The notes under the pieces are model-generated. The model ran no database searches. It had not been told where the DNA came from and was given only the letters and a program-made list of their open reading frames with translations. From Litorimonas cladophorae (GTDB lineage Bacteria > Pseudomonadota > Alphaproteobacteria > Caulobacterales > Maricaulaceae), in the NCBI RefSeq assembly GCF_014652455.1, contig NZ_BMYV01000001.1, forward strand, positions 434,001 to 498,000: a stretch of 64,000 nt of DNA. The letters are read 5' to 3'. Position 1 is the stretch's first letter; every line of letters starts with the position of its first letter. Below are positions 37,072 to 45,725 of the stretch, piece by piece. Both the position numbers and the translations under genes were made by a program.

Positions 37072-38079
37072 ATGACAGAGATTAATGCGTATGCCGCAAT
37101 GGAAGCTGGCGGATCACTAGAAGCCTATAGCTACGATCCGGGACCGTTGAGCGCGCATGATGTTGAAATTGACGTCATGGCCTGCGGTGTTTGCCACTCT
37201 GACTTATCCATGGTCGACAATAGTTGGCATTCTAGCCAGTATCCTTTGATCCCAGGACATGAAGCCGTTGGCCGTATTCGCGCAAAAGGCGAGGCTGTAA
37301 CAACACTTGAAGTTGGCCAAATGGTTGGAGTCGGCTGGAACGCCCAATCATGTCAGGCGTGCCAACCTTGCTTGTCAGGTACGCAGCAACGATGCCAGAC
37401 AGGGGTCTCAACCATTCGCTCGAATGGCGGATTTGCCGATCGCGTGCGTGTCCAAGATATTTGGGCTGTCCCTATCCCTGATGGTATTGATCCCGTGACC
37501 GCAGGGCCTTTGTTCTGCGGCGGGATTACCGTCTTTGCGCCTTTCGTCAATTTTGGCCTTAAACCGACAGACCGTGTCGGCGTCATCGGCATTGGTGGAT
37601 TGGGTCATTTAGCCCTACAATTCGCTAATGCGTGGGGCTGCGAAGTAACAGCTTTCACGAGTTCGCAAGATAAGATGGACGAACTTAAAAAGTTGGGCGC
37701 GCACCGCGTCGTCAATAGTCGCGATAAAGACGCCATTAAAGCGGAACGCGGCCATTTCGATTTTATCATTTCGACGGTGAATGTTAGCCTGAACTGGCCT
37801 GCTTATTTGGCGGCATTACGTCCAAATGGACAGCTGATTACAGTTGGCGGTGTCGCTGAACCTATGGGTATTCCTGCCTTCAGCCTTATCGGCGGCGGTA
37901 AATCCGTAGGCGGGTCCGATACAGGCGCACCACATGAAGTGGCGACCATGCTTGAGTTCTGTGCACGCCACGACATCAAGCCTATGGTCGAAACGTTCCC
38001 CATGAGCGAAGTCAATGCCGCGATAGACCATCTGAAATCCGGCAAGGCCCGCTATCGGATCGTATTGAAAAACAACTGA
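37072..38079 (+). CDS. Zinc-dependent alcohol dehydrogenase (CAD/YahK-like)
   Basis: 335 residues, medium-chain dehydrogenase/reductase. Catalytic zinc ligands: Cys of ACGVCHSDLSMVD, the His-Glu of PGHEAVGRI and a later Cys. Structural zinc cysteines: SCQACQPCLSGTQQRC. The cofactor fold has GVIGIGGLGHLALQFANAWG. The overall sequence resembles NADPH-dependent aldehyde reductases of the cinnamyl-alcohol dehydrogenase group. It starts two bases after der, so it may be in the same transcript, but a functional link is not apparent. Natural substrate unknown. Confidence 0.92.
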   Translation: MTEINAYAAMEAGGSLEAYSYDPGPLSAHDVEIDVMACGVCHSDLSMVDNSWHSSQYPLIPGHEAVGRIRAKGEAVTTLEVGQMVGVGWNAQSCQACQPCLSGTQQRCQTGVSTIRSNGGFADRVRVQDIWAVPIPDGIDPVTAGPLFCGGITVFAPFVNFGLKPTDRVGVIGIGGLGHLALQFANAWGCEVTAFTSSQDKMDELKKLGAHRVVNSRDKDAIKAERGHFDFIISTVNVSLNWPAYLAALRPNGQLITVGGVAEPMGIPAFSLIGGGKSVGGSDTGAPHEVATMLEFCARHDIKPMVETFPMSEVNAAIDHLKSGKARYRIVLKNN

Positions 38080-38092
38080 CCGTATTATTTGC

Positions 38093-39619
38093 CTATCCGC
38101 ATTGCGGATGGGCACGGGCGAAAGCTTTGACGCGTGCGGTGTCATCATTCACCTTCGCGTCGTTATAAGTGCTCACTCGTGCCCTTGCGATTTGGTAAAA
38201 ACCGCAGGCTTTTGAGCTGTCGATACTTTGAATATAGATATTCGCAAGGTCGAGATGTCCGCCCACATTGGTTGGCGTCAGGTAGGACTGGGCCATGACC
38301 TCAGCTGCCTTTTTCCCTGTCTCACTGAGCGGTGCATCTGATCGCCCGTAGAGCGTAACGAGATGGGTAACCGATGTGTTGTCATTCGGATCAATCTTCA
38401 GGACGTCCTCAAATCGCGTGATAACTGGCATAGGGTCGTGTTCACCCGCAAACTTTCGGATGGCGCCTTTTGCTGTGTCATCCCCGGCGGCCTTGGCGAG
38501 CCTATGGTAATGCACGTCCGCCAATAGGCTCAATACGTCAACATCCTCTGGCGATTGTTCTAATGCGGCGGATACATAACCTTCTGCGGCATCGAAATCG
38601 TCTAAGGCCATTGCGCTGTGGCCTTGCCCCAAACGGACTTCTTTTGTCGCTTGCAGCGGCTCTGACAACTTCGCATATTTCTTCAGAAGCGATTTCGCCG
38701 TGTCTTTATTCATGAAATTTCGCTGCCCATCCGCATAGGCGAGGAGGGCTTGGTCATCGGACAAAACCTTCACAGTTATCTCAGGATTGAGCAATGATGG
38801 GCTGGCTTTGAACTGCATGACGGGGAAGGCATTTTCGCCCCAATAGTCCCGTGCGGCCTTGTGAAAGTCTTGGATTGTCATGCCATATGCTGACTCAAAG
38901 GCAGGGATCGGTTTCTGCCCCTTTTCCAGATTGTCCAAATAAACAGGAAGTTTTCGCCCGAGTTCGGGTGTGTTTTGCATGTAATGGACGTAGAGCCAGC
39001 TCTGCCCGTAGAATTGGTCAAATCTATTCGTTCGAGGGTAATTGTGGATTGAACCAAAGATAACCTCTGGGCTCATCCATCGGTTTTCTTTGAGAGCGCG
39101 CCCATGCGAAACATTCGGCGCACCGATCGTGATGATATCGCCCTCAACCTTGAAGGTGCTCAAGTAATTGGCGAACCCTTCGCTATACCAACGTGGATAA
39201 TTATCGCGGCTCATGCCGCGCAAAACGTGGTGACTATACTCGTGCAGAGCCACTTGGGTTGCCCAATTGTCTTTTTTAAATCCGCCCTTGGTTATCGTTA
39301 CGAAAACTGGACCTTTGAGCCCTTCCGTATAGACGCCGGCAATCCCCCGTTGACCTGTAAACTGTGTGATCGTCTTGCCGTTTTTGGTTCCGTAGACGCG
39401 CAGGGGTTTATCGTCTGGTTTGCCTTTCAACCCAACCAGAGAAATGATTGTATTGCGGTAAATTTCAAGATTTCTGACCAGACGCTTGCCATTCTCTTCC
39501 GAAACATCACCCACAAAAATGACGTTCTCAGACGTCACTTGAATATCATCCGCCGAAGCCAAGGCGGGGAACAGCAAGGCACTAATGAGGAGGAGTGTCG
39601 CAATATATCCAGACTTCAT
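38093..39619 (-). CDS. Secreted HExxH peptidase-like protein with TPR repeats
   Basis: 508 residues from the ATG at 39619, which begins a good signal peptide (MKSGYIATLLLISALLFPAL, cleavage after ASA); an upstream ATG at 39649 is less likely. Residues ~125-300 look like a gluzincin-type metallopeptidase: QVALHEYSHHVLRGM has the HExxH motif and WYSEGFANYLSTF supplies the downstream glutamate in the way of DUF1570-like proteins. The C-terminal half is TPR-like (LGQGHSAMALDDFDAAEGYV, VITRFEDVLKIDPNDNTSV). Substrate unknown. It is convergent with the alcohol dehydrogenase gene. Confidence 0.82.
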   Translation of the reverse strand: MKSGYIATLLLISALLFPALASADDIQVTSENVIFVGDVSEENGKRLVRNLEIYRNTIISLVGLKGKPDDKPLRVYGTKNGKTITQFTGQRGIAGVYTEGLKGPVFVTITKGGFKKDNWATQVALHEYSHHVLRGMSRDNYPRWYSEGFANYLSTFKVEGDIITIGAPNVSHGRALKENRWMSPEVIFGSIHNYPRTNRFDQFYGQSWLYVHYMQNTPELGRKLPVYLDNLEKGQKPIPAFESAYGMTIQDFHKAARDYWGENAFPVMQFKASPSLLNPEITVKVLSDDQALLAYADGQRNFMNKDTAKSLLKKYAKLSEPLQATKEVRLGQGHSAMALDDFDAAEGYVSAALEQSPEDVDVLSLLADVHYHRLAKAAGDDTAKGAIRKFAGEHDPMPVITRFEDVLKIDPNDNTSVTHLVTLYGRSDAPLSETGKKAAEVMAQSYLTPTNVGGHLDLANIYIQSIDSSKACGFYQIARARVSTYNDAKVNDDTARVKAFARAHPQCG

Positions 39620-39793
39620 AATGTAGTGCCTTTGGTCGGAGAGGGTCATGATAAGTTAGGCTACAACTATTAGGTGCTAGATTGAAGAATTCAACACCCT
39701 TTGATTTTGGATCGTTTTCATCTTTCGAGGTGGTCCTTTACGCGTGAGTAAGTTGCAGGGAAAACACATATTCCTCACTCATAAATTCAAGCC

Positions 39794-39815
39794 TATGTAA
39801 AAAATACTTTACACA
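39794..39815. promoter_or_regulatory. Operator-like palindrome 1
   Basis: Left half TATGTA, ten bases, right half TACACA. The inner part also gives a perfect TGTAAA-N6-TTTACA inverted repeat (39796-39813). It is the first of two related sites, centres 38 bases apart, in front of the membrane-protein/HTH operon. TTTACA may also act as a -35 element. Confidence 0.5.
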
Positions 39816-39831
39816 TCAGGGCCTTTCGCTG

Positions 39832-39853
39832 TATGTAAAACATATTATACATA
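39832..39853. promoter_or_regulatory. Operator-like palindrome 2
   Basis: Left half TATGTA, ten bases, right half TACATA, a perfect six-base inverted repeat. It shares the run TATGTAAAA with site 1. It ends 58 bases before the ATG at 39912 and would cover the expected -10 region. Autoregulation by the HTH protein encoded downstream is inferred. Confidence 0.5.
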
Positions 39854-39911
39854 GGCTGCCGTTTCACTCGATGTGCCAATCGAGGCGGCATTAAGTTCAG
39901 AGGAGACCAGA

Positions 39912-40388
39912 ATGACCCGTATAGAAGACATGACATCCACCCAGCGCCAGAGTTGGCTGACCCTATTGGCGGATGGGGCGGTCTTTATTTGGTTTTGGCA
40001 GAAGATGACCGCTGGGTTTTCTATTCGTCCGATTGATTTTGAACCGGGTGAGTTTGCCGGGATAATTGTCGGCGTCGTATTCCTGACCGTTGTCTTGCAT
40101 ACGGCTATCGCCATTACGTTTGAGATCGCGTCCAAGCAGCAAAAGGCAAAACGTGATGAACGCGACATTGAGATTGAGCGTCGCGGCTCCCATATCGGCT
40201 ATCGTATCTTGCAGGCAGGTGTCGGTTTTGTGATTGTTGCCATGGTCATGAGTTCTGGTTTTCCCGAAGAATTCAAAGAGCATATCCAGTTGATGACGAC
40301 GGTGCAGATCATCTTTGCGTTGATGGTGGTGAGTTATGTTGCTGACCTGACCAAACATGCGGTCATGATTTACGGATATGGTCGATAA
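39912..40388 (+). CDS. Small four-helix membrane protein
   Basis: 158 residues from the ATG at 39912, preceded by GAGGAGACC. About four membrane segments: LTLLADGAVFIWFWQKM, GIIVGVVFLTVVLHTAIAIT, ILQAGVGFVIVAMVMSS and IIFALMVVSYVADLTKHAVM. A charged cytoplasmic loop lies between segments two and three (SKQQKAKRDERDIEIERRGS). I do not assign a family with certainty, but small membrane proteins of this build are often found coupled to YozG-type regulators. It overlaps the HTH gene by 11 bases. Confidence 0.75.
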   Translation: MTRIEDMTSTQRQSWLTLLADGAVFIWFWQKMTAGFSIRPIDFEPGEFAGIIVGVVFLTVVLHTAIAITFEIASKQQKAKRDERDIEIERRGSHIGYRILQAGVGFVIVAMVMSSGFPEEFKEHIQLMTTVQIIFALMVVSYVADLTKHAVMIYGYGR

Positions 40389-40617
40389 GGTGGGCGGTAA
40401 GAAAACTACGATCCAGAACCATATTAAACGCGTGCGTCTGGCCCGAACGAACCTGTCTCAAGCGGCATTGGCCGAGCAAGTGGGAGCAACGCGCCAGACG
40501 ATCATTGCGGTGGAGGCGCAGAAATACGCCCCATCATTGGAACTGGCATTTCGTCTTGCTCACGTGCTGGGTGAACGCGTGGACGAACTCTTCGTGTTCT
40601 CGCCCGATTGGGTTTGA
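40378..40617 (+). CDS. YozG/Xre-family HTH transcriptional regulator
   Basis: 79 residues, a single Cro/CI helix-turn-helix. The motif is complete: IKRVRLARTNLSQAALAEQV, GATRQTIIAVEAQKYAPSLE, LAFRLAHVLGERVDELFVF. Such small regulators usually bind as dimers to short palindromes and repress their own operon with the adjacent membrane protein. Two matching palindromes stand in front of the operon. Translation is coupled to the upstream gene by overlap. The signal it responds to is unknown. Confidence 0.88.
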   Translation: MVDKVGGKKTTIQNHIKRVRLARTNLSQAALAEQVGATRQTIIAVEAQKYAPSLELAFRLAHVLGERVDELFVFSPDWV

Positions 40618-40629
40618 GGGTATTGAGCC

Positions 40630-41265
40630 TTAAAATACAGCGGAATATTGCGCGTTATTGACGTAACTATCTAAGCCAGAGTCACTGTCCTCAAGATAAG
40701 ATCGGATTGAGGTCATCCGATCGTGTAAATAGCTAGCATCAAGAAAATTATCGAGCATGTCTGCGCCAAGATCGCGAGCGCTCGCCACACAATGTTCGAG
40801 ATATATCTTTGCGGGTAAATGCGACGTGTGCCAGAAGGATGGCGTGTCATACAAATCGTAAAGATCCCATATGCTGGCCGACCCGATGCGCGAAACATCA
40901 ATGTTTTGGTCGACATTCTCATAGCAAATGATGGCGTCGAAGTGCTGACCGCCTTCTAGGGCCTGAACGCTCACAGGTTTAAAGTCATATCGAAATTCAT
41001 GTCTGACATAGGTATCATAATCCGTATCATCCAATTCAAACGCTAACGCATGAAGGATGGAATTAGGTCGATATATGGCTGACGCATGGGCCAAATAATC
41101 AGACCCGCTGTCGGCCAATCCCGCTTTGAGGCTAAGTGTTCCAAATGAGTTGAAACAGCGCGCATGATTTTCGAGCGTCACGCGTACAATACGTCCTGCA
41201 TTTGGAAACAGCCGTTTTATACTCGTTTCGGAAATCAGAGAGGCATAGCCAATGACGCACCGCAT
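40630..41265 (-). CDS. Gamma-glutamylcyclotransferase-like protein
   Basis: 211 residues. The N-terminus MRCVIGYASLISETSIKRLF resembles the YGSL loop of the GGCT/ChaC fold, and FELDDTDYDTYVRHEFRYDF contains the expected acidic residue (RHEFRY) of the active site. These proteins release 5-oxoproline from gamma-glutamyl or glutathione-derived peptides, but the match is partial and the substrate is uncertain. The C-terminal half (LGADMLDNFLDASYLHDRMT) is unlike short GGCT proteins. It is cytoplasmic. It lies ten bases from the SDR gene on the same strand, probably in the purF transcript. Confidence 0.6.
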   Translation of the reverse strand: MRCVIGYASLISETSIKRLFPNAGRIVRVTLENHARCFNSFGTLSLKAGLADSGSDYLAHASAIYRPNSILHALAFELDDTDYDTYVRHEFRYDFKPVSVQALEGGQHFDAIICYENVDQNIDVSRIGSASIWDLYDLYDTPSFWHTSHLPAKIYLEHCVASARDLGADMLDNFLDASYLHDRMTSIRSYLEDSDSGLDSYVNNAQYSAVF

Positions 41266-41275
41266 GGGGGTCGCC

Positions 41276-41983
41276 CTACCGCGCGAACTTCACCAATTGG
41301 CGCGTTTTGTTATACCCTGCGCCCAACATCATGGACAGATTATCCCAATGTGCTGAAGGTTCGGGAAGAACGCTCGGGTCTTCGCCCGGAACGGCCTTGG
41401 CACGCATCGCAGTGCGTGTTCCACCCGGATCATAGATGTTCACGCGAACTTTCGTGATTTCGGTTTCTTCCGCGTAGATATTTGCCATAGCTTCCAAGCC
41501 AGCCTTTGAGACAGCATAAGCGCCCCAATATGCGCGGTGACTTTGGGCCACGGAACTCGTCACAGCGACGACACGCCCCGCATCAGAGGCGCGCAAGAGC
41601 GGGTCCATCGCGCGGATCAGGCGGTAATTGGCGGTCAGGTTCACGGCGATAACGCTATCCCAATCTTTGGGGGTCGTGTGCGGAAAGGGTGTAATCGCGC
41701 CGAGTTGCCCCGCATTCATGAGCAATCCATCGAGACGACCGAAGCGCTCGTTAAGGGCTGCGCCCAAGCGGTCAATAGAATCGCTATCTTTCAGATCCAT
41801 CGGGACGAGAGTGCATTGCCCGCCTGCGGATCTAATTTCATCGTCGAGGTCTTCTAGACCACCTTGGGTGCGCGCCACCGCGATGACTTGTGCGCCTTCG
41901 GCGGCCAAGCGTTTCGCTGTCGCATAGCCAATGCCGCGCGAGGCCCCAGTGACGAGGATAATGCGTCCTTGATGTTCAGACAT
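41276..41983 (-). CDS. Short-chain dehydrogenase/reductase
   Basis: 235 residues from the ATG at 41983 (MSEHQGRIILVTGASRGIGY); the frame is open farther upstream into purF but those residues are not SDR-like. NAD(P) binding TGASRGIGYATA, the LMNAGQLG strand, catalytic Ser in VAVTSSVAQS and YxxxK in YWGAYAVSKAGLE are all in order. It starts five bases after purF and is in the radA-cvpA-purF operon. The substrate is not predictable from the sequence. Confidence 0.92.
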   Translation of the reverse strand: MSEHQGRIILVTGASRGIGYATAKRLAAEGAQVIAVARTQGGLEDLDDEIRSAGGQCTLVPMDLKDSDSIDRLGAALNERFGRLDGLLMNAGQLGAITPFPHTTPKDWDSVIAVNLTANYRLIRAMDPLLRASDAGRVVAVTSSVAQSHRAYWGAYAVSKAGLEAMANIYAEETEITKVRVNIYDPGGTRTAMRAKAVPGEDPSVLPEPSAHWDNLSMMLGAGYNKTRQLVKFAR

Positions 41984-41988
41984 AGCGC

Positions 41989-43455
41989 TTATGCGACCTC
42001 TACGAGGAATGAGAGTTGATTGCCGCCGAGGAGTTGACGATCTCTGTCGATTAAGGGCGTCGGGTAGCAACCCGTGAAGCAGTGATCCGTATATTGCGGC
42101 GCATCTTCTTCGCGGAATTTTTCACCCATGGCCCAGTAGAGGCCTTCGACAGACAGGAAGCCAAGACTATCGACTTCGAGCATAGACGTCATTTCTTCCA
42201 GCGAGTAATTTGCCGCAATGAGTTTATCTTTGGTCGGCATATCAATGCCATAATGGTCTGGATATTTGATCGGCGGGGAGGCCGAGCGGAAGTGAACTTC
42301 TTTCGCGCCTGCGGCTTTGATCATGCGCACAATTTTGGTCGAGGTTGTACCACGGACGATTGAATCATCGACGAGCAAGACGCGTTTGCCTTCAATCATA
42401 GACCGGTTGGCGGAATGCTTTAGCTTCACGCCCATATCTCGAATTTGTTGCGTGGGTTGAATAAAAGTTCGCCCGACATAATGGTTTCGGATGATGCCAA
42501 GTTCGAATGGAATACCTGTCGCTTGGGAAAAGCCGAGCGCCGCAGGAACGCCGCTATCTGGCACCGGAATGATTACATCGACGTCGGCGGGCGTTTCTTC
42601 GGCGAGGCGTTGGCCCATGCGTTTACGGACTTCATAGACGGACTTTCCGCCAACGATGCTGTCAGGACGTGCAAAATAGACGAACTCAAAGATGCAGGGA
42701 CGAGAGCTTGCATTTGGGTAGGCGGTGAAGCTGCGGATGCCATCTTCATTGATGACAACGACTTCGCCCGGCTCGACTTCGCGAATGAACTCCGCCTCGA
42801 TCATGTCGAACGCACAGGTTTCAGAGGCAAGAACATAACTATTGCCGATGCGACCAATCAGGAGCGGGCGAATGCCAAAACGGTCACGTACACCGATCAG
42901 AAGTTTTTCCGTCATACCTACAAAAGCGTATCCACCATCAACTTGGCGAATAGCGGACACAAGGCGGTCAATAAATTCGCCTTCCTTCGCCCGCGCCAAA
43001 AGATGGATCACAACTTCGGTGTCTGATGTTGACTGGAAAATCGCGCCTTTTTTCACAAGCTGTTCGCGCAGCGTATACGCGTTTGTAATGTGGCCATTAT
43101 GAGCGAGCGCAAAACCACCCGTGTGGAGTTCCGAGAATAGCGGTTGCACATTGCGCAGGACGGTCTGGCCTGCCGTGGAATAGCGCACATGTCCGATGGA
43201 GATGTTGCCGGGGAGCCGTTGGGATGGATCATCGCCCGTGAAGCTATCGCCCACTAGGCCGAGGTGCCGTTCGGTACGGAATTGCTGGCCATCATAGGCC
43301 GCGATACCGCAAGCTTCTTGCCCGCGATGCTGTAGGGCGTGGAGGCCGAGCGCTGTGAGAGAGGCTGCATTTTCGAGGCCGAAAATGCCGAAAACCCCGC
43401 ATTCTTCGCGGATTTTGTCTTCATTAGGATCAAGTTCGCAGCTTGGGTTAGTCAT
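41989..43455 (-). CDS. purF: Amidophosphoribosyltransferase
   Basis: 488 residues. PurF makes phosphoribosylamine from PRPP and glutamine, the first step of purine synthesis. A short propeptide precedes the nucleophile cysteine (DKIREECGVFGIFG), so removal of about 18 residues is expected. The glutaminase part has ALQHRGQEACGIA and HNGHITN; the PRPP loop is VLLVDDSIVRGTTSTK. Of the four iron-sulfur ligands of the Bacillus enzyme, at least two are replaced (KYPDHYGID and YTDHCFTGC), so a cluster is unlikely. It overlaps cvpA by four bases. Confidence 0.96.
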   Translation of the reverse strand: MTNPSCELDPNEDKIREECGVFGIFGLENAASLTALGLHALQHRGQEACGIAAYDGQQFRTERHLGLVGDSFTGDDPSQRLPGNISIGHVRYSTAGQTVLRNVQPLFSELHTGGFALAHNGHITNAYTLREQLVKKGAIFQSTSDTEVVIHLLARAKEGEFIDRLVSAIRQVDGGYAFVGMTEKLLIGVRDRFGIRPLLIGRIGNSYVLASETCAFDMIEAEFIREVEPGEVVVINEDGIRSFTAYPNASSRPCIFEFVYFARPDSIVGGKSVYEVRKRMGQRLAEETPADVDVIIPVPDSGVPAALGFSQATGIPFELGIIRNHYVGRTFIQPTQQIRDMGVKLKHSANRSMIEGKRVLLVDDSIVRGTTSTKIVRMIKAAGAKEVHFRSASPPIKYPDHYGIDMPTKDKLIAANYSLEEMTSMLEVDSLGFLSVEGLYWAMGEKFREEDAPQYTDHCFTGCYPTPLIDRDRQLLGGNQLSFLVEVA

Positions 43456-44153
43456 TTTCCCGACTCCAATAAGTCTTGTGATAGTCCGTCTATGTCACCG
43501 TCTTTAATGCGTTCGGCATAGGTCTGTACTTTTGCAAAGGGAAGAGCGCGAAGGCCAGCGCCAATTTTGTTGAGCAGGGGGTAGAACGTCGACTCCGCTA
43601 ACATGTCGGGCAACGGCTTCGGTTCCGATTCCATTTGGTCACGCATAGATTTTGGCATTTTACTGAGCACTTGATTGTAAATGCCCTGTTCGATTAGGCT
43701 TTTCTTGTAGTCTTGGGCTTCCGCAGATGCGCGATTACTCGCCGTCAGCACCATCACACCTAGTGCGGCGATGATCAGCCCGCGCGCAATCCCGAACGCT
43801 GCGCCGAGAACGCGATCCAGAAAGCCGCTTTCTTTGCCTGCGATGGTCTTTCCGATTTTTGACATGATCAACACCATGATGAGATAGGCGATGAAGAACA
43901 CGCCCACGAGCAAGGCGCCATCGGCTAACCATGGCGGTGAGATGAAATCTTGCGCAGCAAAGCGGAATTGGCCCCATACAAAGAGCGTCGCAATCGCAGC
44001 GACAAGTAGTGAGGCGATCGAAATCACTTCCCGCAACAGACCGCGTGAGGCCGCATATAGCATTGAAATAAGGAGTATAATCAGAACAACGACGTCAAAG
44101 CCGTTCAGCTCCCATGGCCCGATTGTGATAAATTGCATCAGTTGGGCAGTCAT
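43452..44153 (-). CDS. cvpA: CvpA family membrane protein
   Basis: 233 residues with about four membrane segments in the first 150 (FDVVVLIILLISMLYAASRG, VISIASLLVAAIATLFVWGQ, LLVGVFFIAYLIMVLIMSK, GIARGLIIAALGVMVLTAS). A soluble C-terminal part follows. The RGLLREVISI and GFLDRVLGAAFGIARG stretches are the family marks. CvpA is an inner-membrane protein linked in other bacteria to colicin V production and envelope stress tolerance. The position directly upstream of purF is the classical arrangement. Confidence 0.93.
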   Translation of the reverse strand: MTAQLMQFITIGPWELNGFDVVVLIILLISMLYAASRGLLREVISIASLLVAAIATLFVWGQFRFAAQDFISPPWLADGALLVGVFFIAYLIMVLIMSKIGKTIAGKESGFLDRVLGAAFGIARGLIIAALGVMVLTASNRASAEAQDYKKSLIEQGIYNQVLSKMPKSMRDQMESEPKPLPDMLAESTFYPLLNKIGAGLRALPFAKVQTYAERIKDGDIDGLSQDLLESGK

Positions 44154-44173
44154 GGGGCGATATCAAACTCCAG

Positions 44174-45589
44174 TTAGGCGGCCCAACTCGAAGGATGGTC
44201 GAGGCCGCTTTCCGTGCTGGCTTCTACACGTCGGATGAGGTCGGGCAAAGCCTTGATTGCAATGATTGGAAGGGCCGAGTGACCAAGTTTATCGCGGCCA
44301 TCTTTCCGTTTTTGGGGTTTGGCCGTGATAGCGCGATGGAAACCTAGTTTGGCGGCTTCTTTGAGCCGTGCATCAGCTCGACCCACGGGCCTTACATCAC
44401 CGGACAGGCTAATCTCGCCGAACACTACCGAATCCGATGGCAGGGGAACGTCAAAAGCCGAACTCGCAATGGCGGCTGCAACGGCAAGGTCGGCTGCGGG
44501 TTCGTTGATGCGCAATCCGCCCGCAACGTTCAAATAGACATCTTTTCCGGCAAAACTTACGCCGCAGCGCGTTTCGAGGACGGCTAAAACCATCGCAAGA
44601 CGGCTGCTGTCCCACCCGACCACAGACCGACGCGGTGTCCCGAAGGCCGCTGGCGCGACGAGGGCTTGGATTTCAGTGAGGACGGGCCGAGAGCCTTCTA
44701 GGCCTGCAAAAACAGCGGCACCGGAGGACGACTCACCTCGCCCATCCAGGAATAGCGCCGAGGGGTTTGGCACCTCCGCGAGGCCGAATTCGCGCATCTC
44801 AAACACACCGATTTCATCGGTGGGGCCAAAACGATTCTTATGCGCCCGAAGAATACGAAACTGATGCGCGCGGTCACCTTCGAAATATAGGACCGCGTCG
44901 ACCATATGTTCGACAACGCGGGGACCCGCGATTTGGCCGTCCTTGGTGACGTGACCGACCAAGATGACGCAAGCGCCACTTTTTTTGGCGTAGCGCGTCA
45001 ATTCTTGCGAACAGGCGCGCACTTGCGCAACGGTGCCCGGCGCCGCTCCCAACTGATCGGTCCAGAGTGTTTGTATTGAATCAATAATCACGACGTCAGG
45101 TTTTGTCTCCATCAGCCCGTCTAAGATTGGTCCTAATGAGGTTTCCGACGCAAGGCTGACAGGTTGATCTGCGACTTCCAAGCGTTTGGCCCGTCGACGG
45201 ACCTGTCCGGTAGATTCTTCTCCGGATATATAAGCCGTTTTAAACCCATTGGCAGCCAGCTTTCCGGTCGCTTGAAGTAAAAGTGTCGATTTCCCAATAC
45301 CGGGATCTCCGCCGACGAGCAGGGCAGAGCCCGGCACGAGACCGCCGCCTGTTACGCGGTCCAATTCGTCAATGCCTGTTTTCAGACGAGGCACATCGCG
45401 AGAGACGCCGCCCAGATCGACGAATTCTAAGCCGCGGCCTTTTCGACGCTTGTGAGCGGGTTTCGCATTTTGAGCTTTAACCTCTTCAATGAGTGTATTC
45501 CATTCGCCGCAGGAATCACAACGGCCCGCCCATTTCCCATGGACGCTCCCACAAGATTGACAGACGAAGATGGTTGATGGCTTTGGCAT
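44174..45589 (-). CDS. radA: DNA repair protein RadA
   Basis: 471 residues from the ATG at 45589 (MPKPSTIFVCQSCGSVHGKW); a TTG six codons upstream is less likely. RadA is a RecA-like helicase that helps branch migration of recombination intermediates. Order of motifs: four-cysteine zinc finger (CQSCGSVHGKWAGRCDSCGE), Walker A (GGDPGIGKSTLL), Walker B (VVIIDSIQTLW), the RadA signature RAHKNRFGPTDEIGVFEM and a C-terminal Lon-like domain (VYLNVAGGLRINEPAADLAV). It heads the operon with cvpA and purF. Confidence 0.97.
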   Translation of the reverse strand: MPKPSTIFVCQSCGSVHGKWAGRCDSCGEWNTLIEEVKAQNAKPAHKRRKGRGLEFVDLGGVSRDVPRLKTGIDELDRVTGGGLVPGSALLVGGDPGIGKSTLLLQATGKLAANGFKTAYISGEESTGQVRRRAKRLEVADQPVSLASETSLGPILDGLMETKPDVVIIDSIQTLWTDQLGAAPGTVAQVRACSQELTRYAKKSGACVILVGHVTKDGQIAGPRVVEHMVDAVLYFEGDRAHQFRILRAHKNRFGPTDEIGVFEMREFGLAEVPNPSALFLDGRGESSSGAAVFAGLEGSRPVLTEIQALVAPAAFGTPRRSVVGWDSSRLAMVLAVLETRCGVSFAGKDVYLNVAGGLRINEPAADLAVAAAIASSAFDVPLPSDSVVFGEISLSGDVRPVGRADARLKEAAKLGFHRAITAKPQKRKDGRDKLGHSALPIIAIKALPDLIRRVEASTESGLDHPSSWAA

Positions 45590-45725
45590 AAGTTCCACTT
45601 CCCACAATCCAGATGTTCTGTCAAAGTTTGTTTCTGTTTTGTTCTTCAGATTAATCGGATTTGCAGTAAGCCAAACTTAACCATGATCGCGCAATTATTG
45701 TCTTGAAGTAGTATGGGGGCTGGCC

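Noticed and set aside
45672-45690. TTAACCATG before the secreted protein at 45726 as a CtrA box
   Set aside because: Only one half-site is present.
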